Shown: positions 27,023-35,355, counted from the stretch's first letter. The stretch is DNA of 64,000 nt from Amycolatopsis anabasis (GCF_009765355.1 NZ_VTHK01000002.1:248001-312000); one strand, 5' to 3'. Notes: a model not told the origin generated them from the letters alone. Made by a program: numbers and translations.

Positions 27023-27412
27023 TCACGGTTGGCGGTAGCGGGCGATATAGCGGGCGCGGGCTTCGGCTTCGGTGGTTTCGTTGGCTTCCGCGCGCACGCT
27101 TTTGCCGGTGCCTCGCGGATAACCGTGCTTGGCCAGCCGGTGTTCGCAGCTCTCCTCGACATAGGCGAACGAGTAGAAGTAGCCCACCAGCGCGGCCATC
27201 AGCATCAGGGCCAGCCGCAGGCCCAGCGGGCCGGGGAGCAGTAGCCACACCGACACCAGCGGCGCGATGAGCACGGTGCTGCGCGCGGCGTGCCGCAGGA
27301 GCCACGTCTTCGCGGTGATGTCGTGCAGCACCCAGGTTCGGTGTTTCTCGGGCAACCGCCCGCCGATCGCGTACCACAGCCAGCGGACCGGGTTCGGGCG
27401 TTGACGCGCCAT
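27023..27412 (-). CDS. DUF5313 membrane protein
   Basis: A 129-residue protein: RPNPVRWLWYAIGGRLPEKHRTWVLHDITAKTWLLRHAARS is the family signature, followed by two membrane helices (TVLIAPLVSVWLLLPGPL, LALMLMAALVGYFYSFAYV) and a basic C-terminus with EHRLAKHGYPRGTGKSVRAEANE. The role is unknown. It is divergent from the MarR/OhrR gene across a palindromic operator, so it is a likely target of that regulator. Confidence 0.82.
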   Translation of the reverse strand: MARQRPNPVRWLWYAIGGRLPEKHRTWVLHDITAKTWLLRHAARSTVLIAPLVSVWLLLPGPLGLRLALMLMAALVGYFYSFAYVEESCEHRLAKHGYPRGTGKSVRAEANETTEAEARARYIARYRQP

Positions 27413-27447
27413 GCGGCCTCCTCATGTACTAACTGATCGCACCTTAA

Positions 27448-27465
27448 TAGTTAGTACACTAACTA
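27448..27465. promoter_or_regulatory. Palindromic MarR/OhrR-type operator between DUF5313 and marR genes
   Basis: TAGTTAGT-AC-ACTAACTA has 8-bp arms. GTACTAAC at 27426-27433 pairs with GTTAGTAC at 27450-27457, giving a second half-site, and GCACCTT (27439-27445) pairs with AAGGTGC (27470-27476). It lies in the 106-bp gap between divergent genes, with AT-rich sequence unlike the surroundings. Confidence 0.8.
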
Positions 27466-27518
27466 ATGCAAGGTGCCTCTAGAGTTCAGGTGCGCGTCGC
27501 GGTGAGGAGAATGGGGTA

Positions 27519-27968
27519 ATGGCGTCGATCGACCTGGGGGAGGACCCGCTGGCCCTGGACCGGCAGGTGTGCTTCGCCCTGTCCGTGGCCTCGCGCGGCG
27601 TGATCGCGATCTACCGCCCGCTGCTGGAGCCGATGGGCCTGACCCATCCGCAGTACCTGGTCATGCTCGCCCTCTGGGAGCGCACTCCCCGCTCGGTGAA
27701 GGACCTCGGCGAGACCCTGTGCGCGGAAGCCGCGACCCTCTCGCCGTTGCTCAAACGGCTCGAGGCGATCGGCTACCTCACCCGCGAACGCAGCCGGTCC
27801 GACGAGCGGTTGCTCACCGTCGACCTGACCGAAACCGGGCGTGCCCTGCGCGAGCAGGCCGAGAAGATTCCTTACCGCGTGGTCGAAAAGCTGGGCATGG
27901 AAGTCGCCGAACTGGAGAACCTGCACGCCGCGCTCACCCGTGTCATCGCCGCCACGCGGAATTCCTAA
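27519..27968 (+). CDS. MarR-family regulator, OhrR-like
   Basis: A 149-residue winged-helix repressor. The N-terminus LDRQVCFALSVASRGVIAIYRPLLEPMGLTHPQYLVMLALWE matches OhrR proteins, with the Cys in QVCFAL at the position of the peroxide-sensing thiol. The DNA-binding region is SVKDLGETLCAEAATLSPLLKRLEAIGYLTRERSRSDERLLTVDLT. It would sense organic peroxides and derepress targets. No ohr gene is adjacent; the divergent DUF5313 gene and itself are the likely targets. The stop overlaps the convergent GCS2 gene end by 4 nt. Confidence 0.88.
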   Translation: MASIDLGEDPLALDRQVCFALSVASRGVIAIYRPLLEPMGLTHPQYLVMLALWERTPRSVKDLGETLCAEAATLSPLLKRLEAIGYLTRERSRSDERLLTVDLTETGRALREQAEKIPYRVVEKLGMEVAELENLHAALTRVIAATRNS

Positions 27969-29107
27969 CGGTTCGCCTGCCGCGTGAGCATGGCGACCAC
28001 ATCCTCCAAACGTTCCTCCACGGCGAACGCCGCGCGCTGCCGCTGTGCGCCGCATCCGTTGCGGCACAACGCGGTCAGCCCGGCCAGGACGAATTCGAGG
28101 TCCCCGTCTGCGGTGGCCAGGGCGGGCCGGATGTACTCGGCCAGATAGTCGACCAGCACGCGCATCGGGGTGAGCCGCCCGGTTTCCGGATGCGCGTACT
28201 GGCCGCTCAGGCCGTACCGGGCGGCGCGCCAGAGATTGGCCCGCACGACCTCGTGCGGCGGTTGCGGCGCACGCCGGTGGTCGTCGATCGCGTGCCGGGC
28301 CGCGGTCACCAGACCGCGGACGATCGCGCCGACGAGTGCGGCTTCGGCGGCGGTCGCGCTGACGTCGCACACCCGGAATTCCACGGTCGGCTGCTTGTCC
28401 GAGAGGCGAACATCCCAGTAGAGCATGCCGCGATCGAGCATCGCGCCGGAGTCCAGCAGCGCCTCGACGGTGTGCTCGTAGTGCTCGACGGAATGGAAGT
28501 ACGGCGGCGGGCCCGCCGACGGCCAGCGTCCCCATTGCATGTGCCGCCAGCTGCAGTAGCGGGTGTCCACGCCTTGGTGGAAGGGCGAATTCGCGCTCAG
28601 TGCGAGCAGGATCGGGAGCCAGGGCCGGAGGTGGTTGCACACCTGGACACCGGTGGCCCGGTCCGGAATCGCGACGTGCACATGACATGCGCACGCGATG
28701 ACCGTCGTGGCGACGGCGCCGAACTGCTCGGCCATCCGGCGATAGCGGGGGTTCGGGGTGAGGCCCGGCGGACGGGGCTCGGGCAGCACCGGCGTTCCGC
28801 TCGGCATCAGTCGCAGGCCCCGGGCCGTGGCCGTCCGGATGAGCCGCCCGCGCATGGCGCGCAACTGGTCGAGGAGTTCCTTGGCGCTGTGGCAGATCGT
28901 GGTGGCCGTTTCGATCTGGCTGAGCCGGAGTTCCCGTTGCAGGGTCCCGTCCGGTTCCTCGGTCTCGCCGATCACCTCCGGGCCGAACGGGGAAAGCCGG
29001 CCGGTTTCGTCGACGAGCAGGAACTCCTCCTCGACACCCAGAGTCAGCTCATCGGCGAAGGTCCGGGCGGGGGAGTCCTCCGTGCGGTACGCACAGTTGT
29101 CGACCAT
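27965..29107 (-). CDS. Glutamate-cysteine ligase type 2-like carboxylate-amine ligase (YbdK family)
   Basis: A 380-residue ATP-grasp-like GCS2 enzyme. ATG at 29107 starts just before TLGVEEEFLLVDETGRLSPFGPEV; other signatures are LRLSQIETATTICHSAKEL, TVIACACHVHVAIPD and TVEFRVCDVSATAAEAALVGAIVRGL. The family forms gamma-glutamyl or related amide bonds. Actinobacteria rely on mycothiol, and no glutathione synthetase is near, so the amine partner is uncertain. Convergent with marR and divergent from the GH92 gene (179 bp). Confidence 0.85.
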   Translation of the reverse strand: MVDNCAYRTEDSPARTFADELTLGVEEEFLLVDETGRLSPFGPEVIGETEEPDGTLQRELRLSQIETATTICHSAKELLDQLRAMRGRLIRTATARGLRLMPSGTPVLPEPRPPGLTPNPRYRRMAEQFGAVATTVIACACHVHVAIPDRATGVQVCNHLRPWLPILLALSANSPFHQGVDTRYCSWRHMQWGRWPSAGPPPYFHSVEHYEHTVEALLDSGAMLDRGMLYWDVRLSDKQPTVEFRVCDVSATAAEAALVGAIVRGLVTAARHAIDDHRRAPQPPHEVVRANLWRAARYGLSGQYAHPETGRLTPMRVLVDYLAEYIRPALATADGDLEFVLAGLTALCRNGCGAQRQRAAFAVEERLEDVVAMLTRQANR

Positions 29108-29245
29108 ACCCGGAAGGTTACCGGGGTTGCCGGCCAGGAAATCGGGCCATTCGGGGGGAACTCGAAGTCCGGCGCAGGGCGCGGCGAACGTTCGGCGGAT
29201 TGACGCGAGGGCCCCGGCTGGGCGAGGATTTGGGTCAGGGGTGAT

Positions 29246-29259
29246 TGACAACGTTGTCA
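29246..29259. promoter_or_regulatory. TGACAACGTTGTCA palindrome, LacI-type operator
   Basis: A perfect 14-bp palindrome with central CG, the usual LacI/CcpA-family symmetry, located 27 nt before the GH92 start. No LacI gene is in the window, so the regulator would be encoded elsewhere. Confidence 0.72.
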
Positions 29260-29286
29260 TCCGGGGCATGGAAAGGGAAGCCGCCC

Positions 29287-31653
29287 ATGAGAAAGCGTGT
29301 CCTGACCGTCGCGATGGCCGTCGCCATCGGCGCCGGTACCGTCGCCGCACCTTCGGCGGCCGCCGACCGGGGGCCGCGGTTCCCCGACGACCCCACGACC
29401 TTGGTCGACACGTCCATCGGCAACAACGGCGACGGCACCACGTTCCCCGGCGCCACCACGCCGTTCGGCATGGTGCAGCTCAGCCCGGACACCCAGCTCA
29501 AGAAGTACGCCTCGTACGACTACGCCAACGACACGATCCTCGGCTTCAGCCACACGCATCTGTCCGGCGTCGGCTGCCAGACCATGGGCAACATTCGGTT
29601 CATGCCGACCACCGGCGCGGTGACCTCGTCGGATCCCGCTCAGTACGGCTCGAAGTTCAGCCACGCCAACGAGCAGAAGTCGCCCGGCTACTACTCGGTG
29701 AAACTCGACAAGTACGACGTGCGCGCCGAGTTGACCGCGACCGAGCGCACCGGGCGCCACCGCTACACGTTCCCGGCGAACGCGGGCGCGGAGAACGTGC
29801 TGATCGAGGTCGGCGAGAGCAACGGCTACACCTACGCCGGCGAGGTCAAGGTCGTCGGCGACGACACCGTCGAAGGCTGGCTGCAGGGCGGCAACTTCTG
29901 CTGGGAGACGCAGAAGGAGCGCTACAAGGTCTTCTTCAGCGCCAAGTTCGACCGGAAGTTCACCTCGTTCGGCACCTGGAGCGACGGCATGCTGACCCCG
30001 GGGGCACGCGACGCCAAGCTGGGCAGCAAACGCACCGGCGCCTGGCTGAGCTTCGATCCGGCCGCCGGGAAGCAGGTCGGCGCCGGCGTCGGCCTGTCGT
30101 ACACGTCGGTGGAGGGCGCCCGGCTGAACCTGGATCGGGAGAAGGCCAGGAAGAACTTCGACGCCGTCAAGGAATCCGCGCACCGCACCTGGCGCGGCGA
30201 GCTGAACCGGATGCGCGTCGCCGGTGGCACGACCGCGGACCAGCGCACGTACTACAGCGCTCTTTACCGCTCGCTGCTGCACCCGTCGATCGGGTCCGAT
30301 GTGGACGGTCGCTATCGCGGATTCGACGACCGGGTGCACCGGGCCGATCATCCCTACTACCAGATGTTCTCGCTCTGGGACACCTACCGCTCGCAGAACC
30401 AACTCGTCGCGTTGCTGCATCCGGACCGTGCCGCGGATATGACGAAATCGGTCTTGCGCATCGCTCAGGACGGCGGTTGGGTGCCGCGCTGGGCACTCGC
30501 CAATGGTGAGACCAACGTGATGAGCGGCGATCCGGTCACCCCGTGGGTGGTCGACAACTACCGGCGCGGCCTGCTCGATGACCGGACCGCTCGCGGCCTT
30601 TTCGACGCCCTGTGGCGCAACGCGAACGAGGTGCCGAAGGACCAGTCGCTTTTCCGCGGCCGGGACGGAAACCCGAGCTATGTCAAGAACGGCTGGATCG
30701 GCTACCGCGATGTGCCCGGCTACACGTTCGGCGACACGCGCCAGTCCGGTTCGGCGACCCTGGAGTACGCGCTGGCCGACTGCTCGCTGTCGTTGATGGC
30801 CCGCGGCCTCGGCGAGCACGCGAAAGCCGATTCCCTGGCCCGGCGCTGCCAGAACTTCACCAAGCAGTGGGACACCGGCACGGTGTCCAAGGGCTTCACC
30901 GGGTTCCCGCGGTCGCGCGCCGAGGACGGTTCGTGGGTCGGCGCGGCGGATCCGGCCAAGTCGACCGGTTTCCACGAGGGCACGCCGTGGCAGTACCAGT
31001 GGCTGGCGCAGCAGGATCCGAGGGCGCTCTTCGGTCTGATGGGCGGTGCCGATCAGGCGGAGAAACGGCTCGACACGTTCTTCGACATACCGCTGTTGTT
31101 GAAGAATCCGGCGGAGGCCGCGAAGAAGTCGTGGGTGATCGGTGCGTACGACTACCACAACAACTTCGCGTTCAACCCCAACAACGAGCCCGATCTGCAC
31201 GCGCCCTGGATGTTCGCGTGGACGTCGTCGCCGTGGAAGACCTCGGCGGTGATGCGGGCCGCGCGCACCCTGTTCACGGATACGCCATACGGCATGCCCG
31301 GCAACGATGATCTCGGCACCATCTCGTCGTGGCTGGTCTTCGCGATGGCCGGGGTGTTCGAGGCGACCCCGGGCTCGGGGATCTACCAGCTGAGCGCGCC
31401 GATGTTCGAAAAGGTCGAGATCAACCCCGACGGCGGGCGCAAGGTTCGCATCGAGGCACCGGGCGCGGACGCGAACAAACTGCAGTACGTGTCGGGGGTG
31501 AGCGTGCGCGGCCGGGATCTGACGAAGAGCTGGCTCAGCCACGAGGACCTGCTCGATGCCCGGACGATCCGGTTCACCCTTACGGCGCAACAGGGTTCAT
31601 CCTGGGGCACGGGCACTGCGGCGATGCCCCCGAGGCTCCTCGACGCCCGGTGA
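29287..31653 (+). CDS. Secreted GH92 alpha-1,2-mannosidase-type glycosidase
   Basis: A 788-residue exported enzyme. ATG at 29287 gives a signal peptide (RKRVLTVAMAVAIGAGTVAAPSAAA). GH92 hallmarks: VDTSIGNNGDGTTFPGATTPFGMVQLSPDT at the start of the beta-sandwich, GFSHTHLSGVGC, YYSALYRSLLHPS, FSLWDTYRSQNQLVALLHP, EGTPWQYQWLAQQDP and the calcium/catalytic region GMPGNDDLGTISSWLVFAMAGVFEATPGSGIYQLSAP. The family removes mannose from alpha-mannans or N-glycans. A LacI-type operator upstream fits induction by sugar. Length is typical. Confidence 0.93.
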   Translation: MRKRVLTVAMAVAIGAGTVAAPSAAADRGPRFPDDPTTLVDTSIGNNGDGTTFPGATTPFGMVQLSPDTQLKKYASYDYANDTILGFSHTHLSGVGCQTMGNIRFMPTTGAVTSSDPAQYGSKFSHANEQKSPGYYSVKLDKYDVRAELTATERTGRHRYTFPANAGAENVLIEVGESNGYTYAGEVKVVGDDTVEGWLQGGNFCWETQKERYKVFFSAKFDRKFTSFGTWSDGMLTPGARDAKLGSKRTGAWLSFDPAAGKQVGAGVGLSYTSVEGARLNLDREKARKNFDAVKESAHRTWRGELNRMRVAGGTTADQRTYYSALYRSLLHPSIGSDVDGRYRGFDDRVHRADHPYYQMFSLWDTYRSQNQLVALLHPDRAADMTKSVLRIAQDGGWVPRWALANGETNVMSGDPVTPWVVDNYRRGLLDDRTARGLFDALWRNANEVPKDQSLFRGRDGNPSYVKNGWIGYRDVPGYTFGDTRQSGSATLEYALADCSLSLMARGLGEHAKADSLARRCQNFTKQWDTGTVSKGFTGFPRSRAEDGSWVGAADPAKSTGFHEGTPWQYQWLAQQDPRALFGLMGGADQAEKRLDTFFDIPLLLKNPAEAAKKSWVIGAYDYHNNFAFNPNNEPDLHAPWMFAWTSSPWKTSAVMRAARTLFTDTPYGMPGNDDLGTISSWLVFAMAGVFEATPGSGIYQLSAPMFEKVEINPDGGRKVRIEAPGADANKLQYVSGVSVRGRDLTKSWLSHEDLLDARTIRFTLTAQQGSSWGTGTAAMPPRLLDAR

Positions 31654-31660
31654 GGGCACT

Positions 31661-31834
31661 TCAGAGCTGACGAGCCCGCTCGAGAAACGCACGCCACGAG
31701 TCGGGAGGGACCCGCAACTCGCCCCCCTCCCGATTCTTGGTATCCCGAACCCCGACCACCACACCGGTCGCCACCTCAATGCACGAAGCTTCTTCTGCAC
31801 TGTGACTGGACTTGCGCCAGGAGGCGCTGGTCAT
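31661..31834 (-). CDS. DUF397 protein
   Basis: A 57-residue protein: MTSASWRKSSHSAEEASCIE, then VATGVVVGVRDTKNREGGEL and a C-terminal SWRAFLERARQL. The opening WRKSSHS, the central Cys and the VRDTK region are the DUF397 signature. Its ATG overlaps the stop of the upstream XRE gene by 4 nt (ATGA), the classical actinobacterial XRE-DUF397 arrangement (as in bldB/whiJ-type loci). Such small proteins are thought to partner with or antagonise the regulator and can behave like an antitoxin-toxin pair. Confidence 0.92.
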   Translation of the reverse strand: MTSASWRKSSHSAEEASCIEVATGVVVGVRDTKNREGGELRVPPDSWRAFLERARQL

Positions 31835-32670
31835 GGATCCGCCTCTCGCTCAGTGATCAACGACAGCGAGTTCTGTTCGCCTACTGCCAACCCCAGTATA
31901 GTGGTCGTGGCTCTCTTGTAATCCTTTATATGTCCTTCGTCGTAGAGGAATGCGCTACCTCGATGGCGCTCCACGAGTACGATGGAAGGTAGGTCTGTGT
32001 AGTCGAAGATGCTGAAGGGGCCGGTCAGCCCGGGGTGGTAGCCCACGCCAGCGGGAACCACCCGCAGCGAGATATGTGGTAAGCTCATTATTTCCCGTAG
32101 GTGCCGCAGTTGTTCGGCCATCACCTCGGGGCCGCCGATTCCCTGGCGTAGTGCGGTTTCCCCTAGCAGAACATTGTAACGCGGCGGTTGTTGGCGGGTC
32201 AGTACATCACGGCGGGCTATCCTGATTCTCAACCTTGTCTCGATCTGCGCATGCGGCACATTAGCTGCTTTAAAGATTGCGCGAGTATATTCTGTGGTCT
32301 GTAACATTCCTGGAATCAAGGATGGATTCCATTCAGTGATAGTGGTCGCAGTGCGCTCGTATTCCGCGACAGCGGTCAGAAGTTGAGGCATGCCGGGCAT
32401 GCTGTCCTCCAGCCAATTGGGCTCGTGTGCCCTCCGCGCGAGATCGAGTAGCCGCTCCCTCTCGTCGCCGACGATGCCTAGGCTGCCCACGATCGTGGCC
32501 ACATCTTCCACCTTCGGTAGCCGGATTCCCTTCTCCCAGAAGGAAAGTATGGCGTGCGAGATGCCGAGTTTGTCCGCGAGTTGCCGCAGGCCGATCTTCC
32601 GCGCCTGGCGGGCTTCCCTCAGGGCGGCCGCCAATGCACGTGCACGAGGAGTGGCGATAGGTGCCTTCAT
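31831..32670 (-). CDS. XRE-family regulator with DUF5753 domain (WhiJ-like)
   Basis: A 279-residue protein. The N-terminal HTH (about residues 10-65: LAAALREARQARKIGLRQLADKLGISHAILSFWEKGIRLPKVEDVATIVGSLG) is followed by DUF5753 (WNPSLIPGMLQTTEYTRAIFKAANVP...LLGETALRQGIGGPEVMAEQLRHLREIMSLPHISLRVVPAGVGYHPGLTGPFSIFDY). It forms a two-gene operon with the DUF397 gene. The 3' part has visibly lower GC than the flanking genes (stretches such as gtaatcctttatatg). The upstream divergent region is shared with small Cys-containing genes. Confidence 0.93.
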   Translation of the reverse strand: MKAPIATPRARALAAALREARQARKIGLRQLADKLGISHAILSFWEKGIRLPKVEDVATIVGSLGIVGDERERLLDLARRAHEPNWLEDSMPGMPQLLTAVAEYERTATTITEWNPSLIPGMLQTTEYTRAIFKAANVPHAQIETRLRIRIARRDVLTRQQPPRYNVLLGETALRQGIGGPEVMAEQLRHLREIMSLPHISLRVVPAGVGYHPGLTGPFSIFDYTDLPSIVLVERHRGSAFLYDEGHIKDYKRATTTILGLAVGEQNSLSLITEREADP

Positions 32671-32787
32671 AACCTCACCCTACGCACGGCACCGACAATT
32701 CCGAACGTCACCCGATCGCGCTATTGGTGGTACGAATTTGTACCAGAGAGGTTGGTGTCAAACCACTGGCGGACCGGGGTGACACCA

Positions 32788-33012
32788 ATGTTGAGCTGGC
32801 AGCAGGCGGAGGGCAGGAGACACGCGTACGATGGCGTGTTCTCCCTTCGCCCCGGCGAATCCTTCGTTGCGTTGTGCGGTGCGGAAGTCACTGTGGCGCG
32901 ATCGGACGTGCTCGAGCTTGGCGGTCACTGGCTCGACGCAACCTGCTGGGCGTGCGATGCCGTCTGGCGTGACCGTGAACGGATTCCGTGTTTCACCGGC
33001 GGTGTGCCCTGA
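32788..33012 (+). CDS. Small zinc-finger-like protein
   Basis: A 74-residue protein: MLSWQQAEGRRHAYDGVFSL then RPGESFVALCGAEVTV...GGHWLDATCWACDAVWRDRE. One Cys in the middle and CWAC near the end, with RRHAY/H residues, resemble the small zinc finger proteins commonly linked to DUF397/XRE genes in Pseudonocardiaceae. A GTG at 32779 (giving MTP before the Met) is an alternative. It is divergent from the XRE gene and 2 nt from the next gene. Confidence 0.68.
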   Translation: MLSWQQAEGRRHAYDGVFSLRPGESFVALCGAEVTVARSDVLELGGHWLDATCWACDAVWRDRERIPCFTGGVP

Positions 33013-33014
33013 AC

Positions 33015-33317
33015 ATGCGCACGGACGAGATTCGCGCGCTGGGCCAACAACTCGCCGAACTGGGCGCGATCCTCCTGAACCTGGCCGACGAACTCGATTC
33101 CCTCGCGCGCCTTCCCGAAAGCGGTTGGATTCCGGAGGCAGGAACACCCGCGGGCGCGGTACGTCGAGCGCACTACGTCGGAAATCATCCCCTCCCATGC
33201 GGCCTGGTGTTCATCGCACTCTGCGGCACCGCTTGCTTCCCGTTCTACGGCCGTGACCGAGCCGGAAAAATCGCGCGTCACCCGTGCTGCGAGAAATGCC
33301 TCCTCCATGCTTGCTGA
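33015..33317 (+). CDS. Small cysteine-containing hypothetical protein
   Basis: A 100-residue protein with an N-terminal helix (RTDEIRALGQQLAELGAILLNLADELDSLAR), a central HYVGNHPLPCGLVFIALCGTACFPF segment and the C-terminal HPCCEKCLLHAC. Six of its seven cysteines are in the last 35 residues, suggesting a metal site or disulfides. No family is recognised. The ATG is 2 nt after the previous stop, and a DUF3558 lipoprotein start follows 16 nt later, so the three are probably one transcript. Confidence 0.62.
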   Translation: MRTDEIRALGQQLAELGAILLNLADELDSLARLPESGWIPEAGTPAGAVRRAHYVGNHPLPCGLVFIALCGTACFPFYGRDRAGKIARHPCCEKCLLHAC

Positions 33318-33333
33318 CCCAACCAGGATTCCG

Positions 33334-33912
33334 ATGCCCTGCGCGATATTGACCTGTCTGCTGCTCCTGCTTACCGCGTGCTCCCAAGCCAAGCCTCCCA
33401 CCGACAGCCCGTGGCAACACGAAAAGATCTCGCTCGCGCCGCAGCCGCCGCAAGTGCGGAATCCGCTCGACCCCGCCCTCCTCGTCAACGATCCATGCCG
33501 AGGGCTGTCCCCTGCGCAGTTGCTCGGCCTGCGGATCGAGTCGCCCGGTCGCCGTCACGACACCGAGAGCCTGGTGAGCTGCGTCTGGGTGATGTACGCA
33601 GCGGGCACGCCCGCAGTCACCGTCTATTACGTCCCGGGACGGCAAACCGGGTTGAGCGAGCTGTACCTTCTCAACAGTTCGGGCGAATACGGCCACGGAT
33701 ACTTCGAACCGACAACAATCGTCGGTTATCCAGCCGTGCTCAACTCCTCAACAGACGATCGCTCTGCGGGCATCTGCCACCTCTCGGTCGGCCTCAACGA
33801 CCAATTCGCCTTCAGCGTGCACACCACGAATGTCACCGGCGGTGATCCCTGTCAGGTCGCCGACACCGTCGCCGCACAAGTAATCCTGACCATCCAGCAC
33901 AGCGGCCGATGA
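33334..33912 (+). CDS. DUF3558 lipoprotein (first copy)
   Basis: A 192-residue lipoprotein. ATG at 33334 is chosen (AGGA 5 nt upstream), giving MPCAILTCLLLLLTACSQAK with lipobox LTAC. The mature part has LDPALLVNDPCRGLSPAQLLGLRI...SCVWVMY...SELYLLNSSGEYGHGYFEPTTIVGYPAVLN...GICHLSVGLNDQFAFSV...DPCQVADTVAAQVILTI, the DUF3558 pattern with conserved Cys pairs. It is a clear paralogue of the gene at 34704. The family is common next to ESX/EspG genes in Pseudonocardiaceae. Confidence 0.87.
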   Translation: MPCAILTCLLLLLTACSQAKPPTDSPWQHEKISLAPQPPQVRNPLDPALLVNDPCRGLSPAQLLGLRIESPGRRHDTESLVSCVWVMYAAGTPAVTVYYVPGRQTGLSELYLLNSSGEYGHGYFEPTTIVGYPAVLNSSTDDRSAGICHLSVGLNDQFAFSVHTTNVTGGDPCQVADTVAAQVILTIQHSGR

Positions 33913-34083
33913 CGCCGAACGGGTGACAGTTGAACACCACTCTCTGCCAGCTCGCAGCAGATGAAGGGCCCACTTCCGCCGCTTTCCCACCTAAGTAGCG
34001 ATTCTTAGCCGCTTTGCACCCTCGCGCGTACGCGATGCGCTACCCTCACTGACCGGACAGCTACAACGGGTGAGGGGCCTCGA

Positions 34084-34701
34084 ATGAGTAGCGCGGGGGA
34101 CGCGTTCCTGCAGGGAGTGCTCGGCCAAAGAAGCGGCGAGCATCCAGGTTTCACCGGCGAGACGGCCGGTGCCATCGGCCGTCCAGGCGGCCCGGCCAGT
34201 CCGGACAATCCGTACAAAGGGTACAACCCGAACAAGACCGAGGAAGACATCCGCCGCCAGGCCCGAGAGGCCCGCGAAGGCGAGATGCGCCGAGTCGATC
34301 AGGGTCCACCCTCCCCGTGGGAGGTCTTCGGTAATGACACCGAGGGCCCCAAAGGCATGTCCGGCGGCAGCGTCGGCTACAAGTTCGACCCCGAAACCAC
34401 TGCCAAAAAGATCACCGAGTGGGAGCAACTCCGCAGCGCGATCGAGAGTGATGCTTTAAAGCTGCAAACTGCGGCAAATGTGGTTAAGCCGCCCTCGGGA
34501 GACATGCCTGCCCATCAACAAGTTGAGGCAACGAGGTCGTCGATCCTTGCCGCGCTCGATCACAACCGTAAAATGTGGCAGTACGCGCAGGCTTACATTG
34601 ATGCCTTGCGTAAGTCGAATGGCACTTATACTCAAAGGGAAGAAGACGTCGCTGGTGGTCTTTATGGCACTTCGTCCGGTGCAGATGGGCTCTACGGATA
34701 G
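34084..34701 (+). CDS. ESX-locus hypothetical protein (Gly-Leu-Tyr-Gly tail)
   Basis: A 205-residue hydrophilic protein. The N-terminal 60 residues are Gly/Pro rich and disordered (GETAGAIGRPGGPASPDNPYKGYNPNKTEE), followed by a charged helix (EDIRRQAREAREGEMRRVDQ). The C-terminal half is helical (FDPETTAKKITEWEQLRSAIESDALKLQTAANVV) like an EspC/WXG-type helical pair, and the end is GGLYGTSSGADGLYG. No signal peptide. GC is lower than flanking DNA. It is the first gene of a five-gene run with 0-3 nt gaps (to 38331), so it is likely secreted or a chaperone client of the ESX pathway. Confidence 0.72.
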   Translation: MSSAGDAFLQGVLGQRSGEHPGFTGETAGAIGRPGGPASPDNPYKGYNPNKTEEDIRRQAREAREGEMRRVDQGPPSPWEVFGNDTEGPKGMSGGSVGYKFDPETTAKKITEWEQLRSAIESDALKLQTAANVVKPPSGDMPAHQQVEATRSSILAALDHNRKMWQYAQAYIDALRKSNGTYTQREEDVAGGLYGTSSGADGLYG

Positions 34702-34703
34702 GA

Positions 34704-35354
34704 ATGGCATTGGTGATCAGGAAGACCTGTAGCTGGATTCCGGTTGCTGCTGTGGCGTTGCTCGTGTTGGCAAGTTGCTCGCGGGAAAATCCGGGAAAGG
34801 CTAATCCGTCGGGGTCGGCTTCTCCTTCCGAAAATGGTTCCGCATCGAGTCAGGTGGTGCCAGGTAAAGACGACGAGGGGCGCAGCAAAGCGCCTGTAGT
34901 GCAGTCTCCGTTGGATGGATCCAAGTTCATAGCTGACCCGTGTCTCAGTCTCACCCAGTCGCAATTGCAACGATTCGAGGTATCGCAACAAGGTCAGCGG
35001 AGTGAAGACCAAAACGGTGTCGGATGTCGTTGGCGCTTTGGTTCAGAAGGTGCTACTTCGGCGGCTGTGTCGTATCTCCCCAAGGTTGAGAATGGGTTGA
35101 GCAATCTGTATGCCCTTAACGATTCTGGGTTTTGGAGAGATGGCTACTTCGAACCGACCGAGGTCGAGGGGTACCCGGCTGTATACAACTCGGTGGCGGA
35201 TCAACGCGCGCAGGGGTCATGCGGCATGGCGGTGGGGATCAATGATCGTTTGATGTTCAGTGTCCTGATATCTGATCGGCCAGGGCGGGATGTCTGTAAG
35301 GCTGCCGGGAATTTCGCGACTGCTGTGGTGCAGACGATAAAAGGGGGGCAGTGA
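34704..35354 (+). CDS. DUF3558 lipoprotein (second copy)
   Basis: A 216-residue lipoprotein: signal IRKTCSWIPVAAVALLVLASCSRE with lipobox LASC, a Ser/Pro/Gly linker (PSGSASPSENGSASS), then DUF3558 with SPLDGSKFIADPCLSLTQSQLQRFEVSQQGQ...GVGCRWRF...SNLYALNDSGFWRDGYFEPTEVEGYPAVYN...GSCGMAVGINDRLMFSVLI...DVCKAAGNFATAVVQTI. It shares GYFEPTxxxGYPAVxN and xVGxNDxxxFSV with the first copy. Two nt after the previous gene. Lower GC than the ESX genes that follow. Confidence 0.9.
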   Translation: MALVIRKTCSWIPVAAVALLVLASCSRENPGKANPSGSASPSENGSASSQVVPGKDDEGRSKAPVVQSPLDGSKFIADPCLSLTQSQLQRFEVSQQGQRSEDQNGVGCRWRFGSEGATSAAVSYLPKVENGLSNLYALNDSGFWRDGYFEPTEVEGYPAVYNSVADQRAQGSCGMAVGINDRLMFSVLISDRPGRDVCKAAGNFATAVVQTIKGGQ

Positions 35355-35355
35355 G

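Noticed and set aside
31661..32670. Calling the XRE-DUF397 pair a toxin-antitoxin system outright
   Set aside because: The arrangement fits WhiJ-type regulatory pairs as well; the sequence alone does not show toxicity.
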